A DNA stretch of 64,000 nt from contig NC_079886.1 of the NCBI RefSeq assembly GCF_029227915.1, positions 3,968,001 through 4,032,000 of the forward strand, written 5' to 3'. The position numbers and the translations under genes were made by a program. Below are positions 24,674-37,200 of the stretch, piece by piece (position 1 is the first letter of the stretch; each line of letters opens with the position of its first letter). The stretch is from Hydractinia symbiolongicarpus (Eukaryota; Cnidaria; Hydrozoa; Anthoathecata; Hydractiniidae). Under the pieces are notes generated by a model. It worked only from the letters and a program-made list of their open reading frames with translations. It did no database searches and was not told the DNA's origin.

Positions 24674-27600
24674 CTGAGTTCTAGCAATCATGTCAAATTC
24701 AGAACATTGTTACTTCTTGGAGTCCAATTGTCTCAATTATCACATTTATAAAGTTAAAGTCCAAAATCAGTTCAATTAAGTCCCACAGTCAATCGTTCCA
24801 CTGTTAAAAGTGATTCAACCTAGTAATATCAGAAAAATATCGCTAAGTACATGTTGGTACGAATATGTGACGCAACCGTTGTAACAGAAACGGACTGATG
24901 CCGTTTGAAAGTCAATGAAACGTAGTTTTTGAAACTGTCTCAATTTCTTCAGCGTGCAATAACGGCTACGATAGGTCCCACAGTAAAAAATGACTTATAT
25001 ATCTACATTTTTAAATGAAGCGCTACCATAGCGCACAGTGTAATCGCTGAATTCCAACAATCATGCCAATTTAGGAAGAATTTTACTGCATGGAGTCCAA
25101 TTGTCTCTATTATCACATTTATAAAGTTGAAGTCCAAAATCAGTTCAAGTAAGTCCCACAGTCAATCTTTTCACTGTTAAAAGTGATGCAACCTGGTAAT
25201 ATCAGAAAGATATCGCTAAATACATGTTGGTACGAATATATGATGCAACCGTTGTAACAGAAACGGGCTGATACCGTTAGAAAGTCAATGAAATGTAGTT
25301 TTTGAAAGTGTCTCAATTTCTTCAGCGTGCGATAACGGCTAGGATTGGTCCCACAGTAAAAAATGACTTATATATCTACATTTTTAAATGAAGCGCTACC
25401 ACAGCGCCCAGTGTAATCGCTGAGTACCGGAAATCATGACAATTTAAGAAGAATGTTATTTCATGGAGTCCAATTGTCTCATTTATCACATTTGTAAGGT
25501 CACGATCAAAAATCAGTTCAATTATGTCCCACAGTCAATCGTTTCACTGTTAAAAGCAATGCAACCTAGTAATATCCGAAAGATATCGCTAAATACATGT
25601 TGGTACGAATATGTGACGCAACTGTTGTAACTGAAACGGACTGATACCGTTAGAAAGTCAATGAAATGTAGTTGTTGAAACTGTCTCTATTTCTTCAGCG
25701 TGCAATAACGGCTAGGATTGGTCCTACAGTAAATTTGACTTATTTATCTCCATTTTTAAATGAAGCGCTACCACAGCGCCCAGTGTAATCGCTGAGTTCT
25801 AGCAATCATGTCAAATTCAGAACATTGTTACTTCTCGGAGTCCAATTGTCTCAATTATCACATTTATGAAGTTAAAGTCCAAAATCAGTTCATTTAAGTC
25901 CCACAGTCAATCGTTTCACTGTTAAATGCGATACAACCTAGTAATATCAAAAAAATATCGCTAAACACATGTTGGTACGAATATGTGACGCAACCGTTGT
26001 AACAGAAACGGACTGATATCGTTAAAAAGTCAATGAAATGTAGTTTTTGAAACTGTCTCAATTTCTTCAGCGTGCGATAACGGCTAGGATTGGTTCCACC
26101 GTAAAAAATGACTTATATATCTACATTTCTAAGTGAAGCGCTACCACAGCGCCCAGTGCAATCGCTGAGTACCAGGAATCATGCCAATTTAAGAAGAACG
26201 TTATTTCATGGAGTCCAATTGTCTCAATTATCCCATTTATAAAGTTAAAGTCCAAAATCAGTTCAATTAAGTCCCACAGTCAATCGTTTCACTGTTAAAA
26301 GTGATTCAACCTAGTAATATCAGAAAAATATCGCTAAGTACATGTTGGTACGAATATGTGACGCAACCGTTGTAACAGAAACGGACTGATGCCGTTTGAA
26401 AGTCAATGAAATGTAGTTTTTGAAACTGTCTCAATTTCTTCAGCGTGCAATAACGGCTACGATAGGTCCCAAAGTAAATAATGACTTATATATCTACATT
26501 TTTAAATAAAGCGCTACCACAGCGCACAGTGTAATCGCTGAGTTCCGTCAATCATGCCGATTTAGGAAGAATTTTACTGCATGGAGTCCAATTGTCTCTA
26601 TTATCACATTTATAAAGTTGAAGTCCAAAATCAGTTCAAGTAAGTCCCACAGTCAATCGTTTCACTGTTAAAAGCGATGCAACCTAGTATTATCAGAAAA
26701 ATATCACTAAATACATGTTGGTACGAATATGTGACGCAACCGTTATAACAGAAACGGACTGATACCGTTAGAAAGTCAATGAAATGTAGTTTTTGAAACT
26801 GTCTCAATTTCTTTAGCGTGGGATAACGGCTAGGATTTGTCCCACAGTAAAAAATGGCTTATATATCTACATTTTTAAATGAAGCGCTACCACAGCGCCC
26901 AGTGTAATCGCTGAGTTCTAGCAATCATGTCAAATTCAGAACATTGTTACTTCTTGGAGTCCAATTGTCTCAATTATCACATTTATAAAGTTAAAGTCCA
27001 AAATCAGTTCAATTAAGTCCCACAGTCAATCGTTCCACTGTTAAAAGTGATTCAACCTAGTAATATCAGAAAAATATCGCTAAGTACATGTTGGTACGAA
27101 TATGTGACGCAACCGTTGTAACAGAAACGGACTGATGCCGTTTGAAAGTCAATGAAACGTAGTTTTTGAAACTGTCTCAATTTCTTCAGCGTGCAATAAC
27201 GGCTACGATAGGTCCCACAGTAAAAAATGACTTATATATCTACATTTTTAAATGAAGCGCTACCATAGCGCACAGTGTAATCGCTGAATTCCAACAATCA
27301 TGCCAATTTAGGAAGAATTTTACTGCATGGAGTCCAATTGTCTCTATTATCACATTTATAAAGTTGAAGTCCAAAATCAGTTCAAGTAAGTCCCACAGTC
27401 AATCTTTTCACTGTTAAAAGTGATGCAACCTGGTAATATCAGAAAGATATCGCTAAATACATGTTGGTACGAATATATGATGCAACCGTTGTAACAGAAA
27501 CGGGCTGATACCGTTAGAAAGTCAATGAAATGTAGTTTTTGAAAGTGTCTCAATTTCTTCAGCGTGCGATAACGGCTAGGATTGGTCCCACAGTAAAAAA

Positions 27601-29147
27601 TGACTTATATATCTACATTTTTAAATGAAGCGCTACCACAGCGCCCAGTGTAATCGCTGAGTACCGGAAATCATGACAATTTAAGAAGAATGTTATTTCA
27701 TGGAGTCCAATTGTCTCATTTATCACATTTGTAAGGTCACGATCAAAAATCAGTTCAATTATGTCCCACAGTCAATCGTTTCACTGTTAAAAGCAATGCA
27801 ACCTAGTAATATCCGAAAGATATCGCTAAATACATGTTGGTACGAATATGTGACGCAACTGTTGTAACTGAAACGGACTGATACCGTTAGAAAGTCAATG
27901 AAATGTAGTTGTTGAAACTGTCTCTATTTCTTCAGCGTGCGATAACGGCTAGGATTGGTCCTACAGTAAATTTGACTTATTTATCTCCATTTTTAAATGA
28001 AGCGCTACCACAGCGCCCAGTGTAATCGCTGAGTTCTAGCAATCATGTCAAATTCAGAACATTGTTACTTCTCGGAGTCCAATTGTCTCAATTATCACAT
28101 TTATGAAGTTAAAGTCCAAAATCAGTTCATTTAAGTCCCACAGTCAATCGTTTCACTGTTAAATGCGATACAACCTAGTAATATCAAAAAAATATCGCTA
28201 AACACATGTTGGTACGAATATGTGACGCAACCGTTGTAACAGAAACGGACTGATATCGTTAAAAAGTCAATGAAATGTAGTTTTTGAAACTGTCTCAATT
28301 TCTTCAGCGTGCGATAACGGCTAGGATTGGTTCCACCGTAAAAAATGACTTATATATCTACATTTCTAAGTGAAGCGCTACCACAGCGCCCAGTGCAATC
28401 GCTGAGTACCAGGAATCATGCCAATTTAAGAAGAACGTTATTTCATGGAGTCCAATTGTCTCAATTATCACATTTATAAAGTTAAAGTCCAAAATCAGTT
28501 CAATTAAGTCCCACATTCAATCGTTTCACTGTTAAAAGTGATTCAACCTAGTAATATCAGAAAAATATCGCTAAGTACATGTTGGTACGAATATGTGACG
28601 CAACCGTTGTAACAGAAACGGACTGATGCCGTTTGAAAGTCAATGAAATGTAGTTTTTGAAACTGTCTCAATTTCTTCAGCGTGCAATAACGGCTACGAT
28701 AGGTCCCACAGTAAATAATGACTTATATATCTACATTTTTAAATAAAGCGCTACCACAGCGCACAGTGTAATCGCTGAGTTCCGTCAATCATGCCAATTT
28801 AGGAAGAATTTTACTGCATGGAGTCCAATTGTCTCTATTATCACATTTATAAAGTTGAAGTCCAAAATCAGTTCAAGTAAGTCCCACAGTGAATCGTTTC
28901 ACTGTTAAAAGCGATGCAACCTAGTATTATCAGAAAAATATCACTAAATACATGTTGGTACGAATATGTGACGCAACCGTTATAACAGAAACGGACTGAT
29001 ACCGTTAGAAAGTCAATGAAATGTAGTTTTTGAAACTGTCTCAATTTCTTTAGCGTGGGATAACGGCTAGGATTTGTCCCACAGTAAAAAATGGCTTATA
29101 TATCTACATTTTTAAATGAAGCGCTACCACAGCGCCCAGTGTAATCG
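24674..29147 (+). repeat. Tandem 6-monomer higher-order repeat, 2,237 bp, two copies
   Basis: 24,674-26,910 is repeated at 26,911-29,147 at an offset of 2,237 bp, which is 6 x 373 minus 1. The missing base is explained by a 1-bp-shorter variant, cagtaaatttgac, present in both copies (25,728 and 27,965). Other shared rare words are cacgatcaaaaatcag (25,501 and 27,738), atatcaaaaaaatatcg and ggttccaccgtaaaa. The copies differ only by scattered substitutions, for example tatcccattt near 26,230 against tatcacattt near 28,467. Confidence 0.9.
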
Positions 29148-32100
29148 CTGAGTTCCGTCAATCATGCCAATTTAAGAAAATTGTTATTGCATGGAGTCCA
29201 ATTGTCTCAATTATCACATTTATAAAGTGTAAGTCCCAAATCAGTTCATGTAAGTGCCACAGTCAATCGTTTCACTGTTAAAAGTGATGCAACCTGGTAA
29301 TATCAGAAAGATATCGCTAAATACATGTTGGCACGAATATATGATGCAACCGTTGTAACAGAAACGGGCTGATACCGTTAGAAAGTCAATGAAATGTAGT
29401 TTTTGAAAGTGTCTCAATTTCTTCATCGTGCGATAACGGCTAGGATTGGTCCCACAGTAAAAAATGACTTATATATCTACATTTTTAAATGAAGCGCTAC
29501 CACAGCGCGCAGTGTAATCGCTGAGTTCCGTCAATCATGCCAATTTAGGAAGAATTTTACTGCATGGAGTCCAATTGTCTCTATTATCACATTTATAAAG
29601 TTGAAGTCCAAAATCAGTTCAAGTAAGTCCCACAGTCAATCGTTTCACTGTTAAAAGCGATGCAACCTAGTAAAATCAGAAAAATATCACTAAATACATG
29701 TTGGTACGAATATGTGACGCAACCGTTATAACAGAAACGGACTGATACCGTTAGAAAGTCAATGAAATGTAGTTTTTGAAACTGTCTCAATTTCTTTAGC
29801 GTGGGATAACGGCTAGGATTTGTCCCACAGTAAAAAATGGCTTATATATCTACATTTTTAAATGAAGCGCTACCACAGCGCCCAGTGTAATCGCTGAGTT
29901 CCGTCAATCATGCCAATTTAAGAAGAATGTTATTGCATGGAGTCCAATTGTCTCAATTATCACATTTATAAAGTGTTAGTCCCAAATCAGTTCATGTAAG
30001 TGCCACAGTCAATCGTTTCACTGTTAAAAGTGATGCAACCTGGTAATATCAGAAAGATATCGCTAAATACATGTTGGTACGAATATATGATGCAACCGTT
30101 GTAACAGAAACGGGCTGATACCGTTAGAAAGTCAATGAAATGTAGTTTTTGAGGGTGTCTCAATTTCTTCAGCGTGCGATAACGGCTAGGATTGGTCCCA
30201 CAGTAAAAAATGACTTATATATCTACATTTTTAAATGAAGCGCTACCACAGCGCCCAGTGTAATCGCTGAGTACCGGAAATAATGACAATTTAAGAAGAA
30301 TGTTATTTCATGGAGTCCAATTGTCTCATTCATCACATTTGTAAGGTCACAGTCCAAAATCAGTTCAATTAAGTCCCACAGTCAATCGTTTCACTGTTAA
30401 AAGCGATGCAACCTAGTAATATCCGAAAGATATCGCTAAATACATGTTGGTACGAATATGTGACGCAACCGTTGTAACAGAAACGGACTGATGCCGTTTG
30501 AAAGTCAATGAAATGTAGTTTTTGAAACTGTCTCAATTTCTTCAGCGTGCAATAACGGCTACGATAGGTCCCACAGTAAAAAATGACTTATATATCTACA
30601 TTTTTAAATGAAGCGCTACCATAGCGCACAGTGTAATCGCTGAGTTCCGTCAATCAAGCCAATTTAGGAAGAATGTTATTTCATGGAGTCCAATTGTCTC
30701 ATTTATCACATTTGTAAGGTCACATTTAAAAATCAGTTCAATTAAGTCCCACAGTCAATCGTTTCACTGTTAAAAGCGATGCAACCTAGTAATATCTGAA
30801 AGATATCGCTAAATACATGTTGGTACGAATATGTGACGCAACTGTTGTAACTGAAACGGACTGATACCGTTAGAAAGTCAATGAAATGTAGTTGTTGAAA
30901 CTGTCTCTATTTCTTCAGCGTGCGATAACGGCTAGGATTGGTCCTAGAGTAAATTTGACTTATTTATCTCAATTTTTAAATGAAGCGCTACCACAGCGCC
31001 CAGTGTAATCGCTGAGTTCTAGCAATCATGTCAAATTCAGAACATTGTTACTTCTCGGAGTCCAATTGTCTCAATTATCACATTTATGAAGTTAAAGTCC
31101 AAAATCAGTTCAATTAAGTCCCACAGTCAATGGTTTCACTGTTAAAAGTGATTCAACCTAGTAATATCAGAAAAATATCGCTAAGTACATGTTGGTACGA
31201 ATATGTGACGCAACCGTTGTAACAGAAACGGACTGATGCCGTTTGAAAGTCAATGAAATGTAGTTTTTGAAACTGTCTCAATTTCTTCAGCGTGCAATAA
31301 CGGCTACGATAGGTCCCACAGTAAAAAATGAATTATATATCTACATTTTTAAATGAAGCGCTACCACAGCGCACAGTGTAATCGCTGAGTTCCGTCAATC
31401 ATGCCAATTTAGGAAGAATTTTTACTGCATGGAGTCCAATTGTCTCTATTATCACATTTATAAAGTTGAAGTCCAAAATCAGTTCAAGTAAGTCCCACAG
31501 TCAATCGTTTCACTGTTAAAAGCGATGCAACCTAGTAATATCAGAAAAATATCACTAAATACATGTTGGTACGAATATGTGACGCAACCGTTATAACAGA
31601 AACGGACTGATACCGTTAGAAAGTCAATGAAATGTAGTTTTTGAAACTGTCTCAATTTCTTTAGCGTGGGATAACGGCTAGGATTTGTCCCACAGTAAAA
31701 AATGGCTTATATATCTACATTTTTAAATGAAGCGCTACCACAGCGCCCAGTGTAATCGCTGAGTTCCGTCAATCATGCCAATTTAAGAAGAATGTTATTG
31801 CATGGAGTCCAATTGTCTCAATTATCACATTTATAAAGTGTAAGACCCAAATCAGTTCATGTAAGTGCCACAGTCAATCGTTTCACTGTTAAAAGTGATG
31901 CAACCTGGTAATATCAGAAAGATATCGCTAAATACATGTTGGTTTGAATATATGATGCAACCGTTGTAACAGAAACCGGCTGATACCGTTAGAAAGTCAA
32001 TGAAATGTAGTTTTTGAAAGTGTCTCAATTTCTTCAGCGTGCGATAACGGCTAGGATTGGTCCCACAGTAAAAAATGACTTATATATCTACATTTTTAAA

Positions 32101-33514
32101 TGAAGCGCTACCACCGCGCACAGTGTAATCGCTGAGTTCCGTCAATCATGCCAATTTAGGAAGAATTTTACTGCATGGAGTCCAATTGTCTCTATTATCA
32201 CATTTATAAAGTTGAAGTCCAAAATCAGTTCAAGTAAGTCCCACAGTCAATCGTTTCACTGTTAAAAGCGATGCAACCTAGTAATATCAGAAAAATATCA
32301 CTAAATACATGTTGGTACGAATATGTGACGCAACCGTTATAACAGAAACGGACTGATACCGTTAGAAAGTCAATGAAATGTAGTTTTTGAAACTGTCTCA
32401 ATTTCTTTAGCGTGGGATAACGGCTAGGATTTGTCCCACAGTAAAAAATGGCTTATATATCTACATTTTTAAATGAAGCGCTACCACAGCGCCCAGTGTA
32501 ATCGCTGAGTTCCGTCAATCATGCCAATTTAAGAAGAATGTTATTGCATGGAGTCCAATTGTCTCAATTATCACATTTATAAAGTGTAAGTCCCAAATCA
32601 GTTCATGTAAGTGCCACAGTCAATCGTTTCACTGTTAAAAGTGATGCAACCTGGTAATATCAGAAAGATATCGCTAAATACATGTTGGTTTGAATATATG
32701 ATGCAACCGTTGTAACAGAAACCGGCTGATACCGTTAGAAAGTCAATGAAATGTAGTTTTTGAAAGTGTCTCAATTTCTTCAGCGTGCGATAACGGCTAG
32801 GATTGGTCCCACAGTAAAAAATGACTTATATATCTACATTTTTAAATGAAGCGCTACCACAGCGCACAGTGTAATCGCTGAGTTCCGTCAATCATGCCAA
32901 TTTAGGAAGAATTTTACTGCATGGAGTCCAATTGTCTCTATTATCACATTTATAAAGTTGAAGTCCAAAATCAGTTCAAGTAAGTCCCACAGTCAATCGT
33001 TTCACTGTTAAAAGCGATGCAACCTAGTAATATCAGAAAAATATCACTAAATACATGTTGGTACGAATATGTGACGCAACCGTTATAACAGAAACGGACT
33101 GATACCGTTAGAAAGTCAATGAAATGTAGTTTTTGAAACTGTCTCAATTTCTTTAGCGTGGGATAACGGCTAGGATTTGTCCCACAGTAAAAAATGGCTT
33201 ATATATCTACATTTTTAAATGAAGCGCTACCACAGCGCCCAGTGTAATCGCTGAGTTCCGTCAATCATGCCAATTTAAGAAGAATGTTATTGCATGGAGT
33301 CCAATTGTCTCAAGTATCACATTTATAAAGTGTAAGTCCCAAATCAGTTCATGTAAGTGCCACAGTCAATCGTTTCACTGTTAAAAGTGATGCAACCTGG
33401 TAATATCAGAAAGATATCGCTAAATACATGTTGGTACGAATATATGATGCAACCGTTGTAACAGAAACGGGCTGATACCGTTAGAAAGTCAATGAAATGT
33501 AGTTTTTCAAAGTG
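29148..33514 (+). repeat. Dimeric (746-bp) higher-order repeat at the edge of array A
   Basis: A marker variant, gcgtgggataacgg, occurs at 29,053, 29,799, 31,664, 32,410 and 33,156, giving steps of 746, 1,865, 746 and 746 bp. The dimer pairs a monomer with ttgtcccacag...atggctta and a monomer with aacctggtaatatc. The rare word ttggtttgaatatatg is shared at 31,939 and 32,685. The last monomer is cut within agtgtctca at 33,511-33,519, where LINE sequence begins. No gene was seen. Confidence 0.87.
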
Positions 33515-33649
33515 TCTCACATTTCTAAACTTATCAAAAAATCATCAGCACAATTGAATGCACTGTTTAGACTAGCTGGTACAAAGTTTTATATATACTC
33601 TAACTTTTATTATTGCCCTTTAGAATGAAATTTCTCTTCATATAAATCT

Positions 33650-34081
33650 TTGTTGAAGATTGAACAAATTCAGAAGAGAGCTTTGCGTTTCTTATTAAAT
33701 GATAATGATAGTACTTACGACGAACTCCTTTTGAAAACAGGAAAATACCAAATGAGCGTCTATAGACTTAAAACATTATGTACAGAAATATATAAGACTT
33801 TGCACGAACTCAATCTGACATACATTAAAGATATCTTTAAATTTCATGGGAGTGGTAGACCAGTGAGATCACAAAATGTTAATAATTTAACAGTCCCAAA
33901 TATAGATACCGTTAGTTTTGGAACAAAAAGTCTCTCTTCCCTGGGGCCAAACATATGGAATAAATTACCCAATCACTTGAAATCCTCAGAGTCTCTTAGT
34001 ACTTTTAAAAATGCGATCAAAAGTTGGAATGGAAGTAAATGTTTTTGTGAGGTATGTGATTTGTACCAAACACGCTTTTAG
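33650..34081 (+). pseudogene. LINE ORF2 C-terminal fragment
   Basis: A 143-residue open frame corresponds to the last part of the LINE polymerase protein. It opens at TTG and lies inside a larger lost frame, so this is not a true start. It begins with a conserved IEQIQKRALRFL segment that follows the reverse transcriptase thumb. It ends with FGTKSLSSLGPNIWNKLP and a small Cys motif, SKCFCEVC (CxCxxC), next to an IKSW tryptophan. Such C-terminal Cys motifs are common in CR1-like proteins. This fragment keeps the reading frame to the natural TAG at 34,079, whereas the longer copy is frameshifted near 42,885. It lacks nuclease and catalytic polymerase domains and cannot be active alone. Confidence 0.85.
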
Positions 34082-34263
34082 TTAAATTTTACTCTTTTTC
34101 GTATATATAAAAATTTAAAAATATTTTCTCTCATTCAATTAATATTATTTAATATTATTTCTATTTGCACTTTAATTTCAGTCGGTTTTGATTAGCACTA
34201 CTTTTTAGAGCTATGCATATAATTTTTCTTTTCACGAAACTTGTATATAATGTACCGACTATA

Positions 34264-34298
34264 AATAAATTTACAAACAAAAAACAAACAAACAAACA
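34264..34298 (+). promoter_or_regulatory. LINE poly(A) signal and CAAA-type tail
   Basis: AATAAA at 34,264-34,269 is followed by an A-rich tail of mostly CAAA units. Short tandem tails instead of plain poly(A) are typical of CR1-like elements. The unit differs from the CAAAA units of the long copy at 43,285-43,309. Confidence 0.7.
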
Positions 34299-37200
34299 TG
34301 TATTTAGCGATATTTTTCTAATATTACTAGGTTGCATTGCTTTTAACAGTGATACGAATGACTGTGGGACTTAGTTGAACTGATTTTAGACTTTGACCAT
34401 AAATGTCATCAATGAGACAATTGGACTCCAATAAATAACATTCTCCTTAGTTTGACATGATTGATGGAATTCAGCGATTACACTGGGCGCTGTGGTAGCG
34501 CTTCATTTAAAAATTTAGATAAATAAGTCATTTTTTACTGTAGGACTATTCCTAACCGTTAGCGTGCGCCGAAAAAATGGAGACAGTTTCAAAAACTACA
34601 TTTCATTGACTTTCTAACGGTACTAGTCCGCTGGAGTTACAACGGTTGCGCCACATATTCGTACCAACATTTATTTAGCGAAGTTTTTCTCATATTACTA
34701 GGTTGCATCGCTTTTAACAGTGAAACGATTGACTGTTGGACTTAATTGAACTGATTTTAGACGACTTTGACCTTTTAAATGTGATAAATGAGACAATTGG
34801 ACTGCAAGACATAACATTCTCCTTAATTTGACATGATTGCTGGAATTCAGCAATTACACTGGGCGCTGTCGTATCCCTTTATTTAAAAACTTAGATAAAT
34901 AAGTCATGTTGTACTGTGGGACCAATCGTAGCCGTTAGTGCGCGCTAAAGAAATAGAGACAGTTTCAAAAGCTACATTTCATTGACTTTCTAACGGTATC
35001 AGCCCATTTGAGTTACAACGGTTGTGTCACATATTGGTACCAACATGTATTTACCGATATTTTTCTAATATTACTAGGTTGCATCGCTTTTAACAGTGAA
35101 AAGATTGACTGTGGGACTTAATTGAACTGATCTTAAACTTTGACCTTTTAAATGTGATAAATGAGACAATTGGACTCCAAGAAATAACATTCTTTTTAAT
35201 TTGACATGATTGCTGGAACTCAGCGATTACATTGGTCTTTGTGGTAGCACGTCATTTAAAAATTTAATTAAATAAGTCATTTTTTACTGTGGGACCAATT
35301 CTAACCATTAGCGTGCCCCGAAAAAATGGAGACAGTTTCAAAAACTACACTTCATTGACTTTCTAACGGTACCAGTCCGCTGGAGTTACAACGGTTGCGC
35401 CACATATTCGTACCAACAATTATTTAGCGATGTTTTTCTCATTTTACTATGTTGCATTGCTTTTAACAGCGAAACGATTGACTGTTGGACTTAATTGAAC
35501 TGATTTTGGACTTTGATCTTATAATTGTCATGAATGAGACCACTAGACTCCAAGATATAACATTCTTCTTAATTTGACATGATTGTTGGAACTCAGCGAA
35601 TACACTGGTCTCTGTGGTAGCGCGTCATTTAAAAATTTAGATAATTAAGTCATTCTTTGCTGTGGGACCAATCGTAGACGTTAGTGCGCCCTAAAGAAAT
35701 AGAGACAATTTCAAAAGCTACATTTCATTGACTTGTAACGGCATCAGTCCGTTTGAGTTACAACGGTTGCGTCACATATTGATGTCAACATGTATTTAGC
35801 GATATTTTTCTAATATTACTAGGCTGCATTGCTTTTAACAGTGATACGAATGACTGTGGGTCTTAGTTGAACTACATTTAGACTTTGACCTAATAAATGT
35901 CATGAATGAGACCACTAGACTCCAAGATATATCATTCTTCTTAAATTGACATGATTGTTGGAACTCAGCGAATACACTGGTCTCTGTGGTAGCGCGTCAT
36001 TTAAAAATTTAGATAATTAAGTCATTCTTTACTGTGGGACCAATCGTAGACGTTAGTGCGCCCTAAAGAAATAGAGACAATTTCAAAAGCTACATTTCAT
36101 TGACTTTATAACGGTACCAGTCCGCTGGAGTTACAACGGTTGCGCCGCATATTCGTACCAACATTTATTTAGCGATGTTTTTCTCATATTACTAGGTTGC
36201 ATCGCTTTTAACAGTGAAACAATTGACTGTTGGTCTTAATTGAACTGATTTTGGACTTCTACCTTATAATTGTCATCAATGAGACAACTGGACTCCAAGA
36301 GCAAACGTTCTTCTTAATTTGAAATGAACGCTGAAACTCAGCAATTATACTGGGCGCTGTGGTAGCGCTTTATTTGAAAATTTAGATAAATAAGTCATGT
36401 TGTACTGTGGGACCAATCGTAGCCGTTAGTGCGCACTAACGAAATAGAGACAGTTTCAAACGCTACATTTCATTGACTTTGTAACGGTATCAGTCTGTTT
36501 GAGGTACAACTTTTGTGTCACATATTTGTACCAACATGTATTTAGCGATATTCTTCTGATATTACTTGGATGCATCGCTTTTAACTGTGAAACGATTGAC
36601 TGTGGCACTTAATTGAACTACATTTAGACTTTGACCTTATAAATTTTATCAATGAGACAATTGGACTCCAAGAAATAACATTCTCCTTTGTTTGACATGA
36701 TTGCTGAAATTCAGCGATTACACTGGGCGCTGTGGTAGCACGTCATTTAAAAATTTAAATAAATAAGTCATTTTTCGTTGTGGGACCAATCGTAGCCGTT
36801 AGTGCGCCCTAAAGAAACAGAGACAGTTTCAAAAGCTACATTTTATTGACTTTGTAACGGCATCAGTGCGTTTGAGTTACAACGGTTGCGTCACATATTC
36901 GTACCAACAATTATTTAGCGATGTTTTTCTCATTTTACTAGGTTGCATCGCTTTTAACAGTTAACGATTGACTGTTGGACTTAATTGAACTGTTTTTGGA
37001 CTTTGACCTTATAATTGTCATAAATGAGACCACTAGACTCCAAGAATGAACGTTCTTCTTAAATTGAAATGATTGCTGAAACTCAGCAATTACACTGGGC
37101 GCTGTCGTATCCCTTTATTTAAAAACTTAGATAAATAAGTCATTTTTTACTGTGGGACCAATTCTAACCGTTAGCGTGCGCCAAAAAAATGGAGACAGTT

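Larger units (their letters stand above)
1..33514 (+). repeat. Satellite array A, 373-bp monomer, forward orientation
   Basis: A tandem satellite fills this interval, roughly 90 monomers by length. Period was measured from the shared word tcactgttaaaagcgat at 91, 464 and 837 (373-bp steps), and many longer spacings are exact multiples of 373. Monomers share the blocks aacctagtaatatcag, cgctaaatacatgttgg and gcgctaccacagcgc. Neighbouring monomers differ from each other, but the same variants return at fixed longer spacings, so the array is organised as higher-order repeats. No gene, tRNA or rRNA was seen. The array continues beyond the left end of the window. Orientation is named arbitrarily. 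The satellite family was not recognised by name. Confidence 0.97.
33515..34298 (+). mobile_element. 5'-truncated copy of a CR1-like LINE at the satellite inversion point
   Basis: From tctcacatttctaaac onward this segment matches 42,502-43,309 of the longer LINE copy, so it contains the end of ORF2, the 3' UTR and the tail. It differs by scattered substitutions and a 32-bp deletion near 33,573 relative to the long copy. The tail is (CAAA)n-like at 34,272-34,298, preceded by AATAAA at 34,264-34,269. The 5' junction shares the word tctca with satellite, and the 3' junction shares aacatg. Satellite on the left is forward and on the right is reverse, so the fragment sits on an orientation switch. 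No target-site duplication is recognisable. Confidence 0.93.

Noticed and set aside
29241-29426. Other short satellite ORFs (29,241-29,426 minus; 45,023-45,232 minus; 54,267-54,470 plus; 59,760-60,053 minus; 62,370-62,573 minus)
   Set aside because: All are single-monomer translations with the same IFLILLGCIAFNSETIDCGT-like words produced by satellite DNA; no family match or independent coding signal.
1-33514. CRISPR-like array
   Set aside because: There are no short repeats with unique spacers. The whole 373-bp unit is repeated, and the context is eukaryotic.
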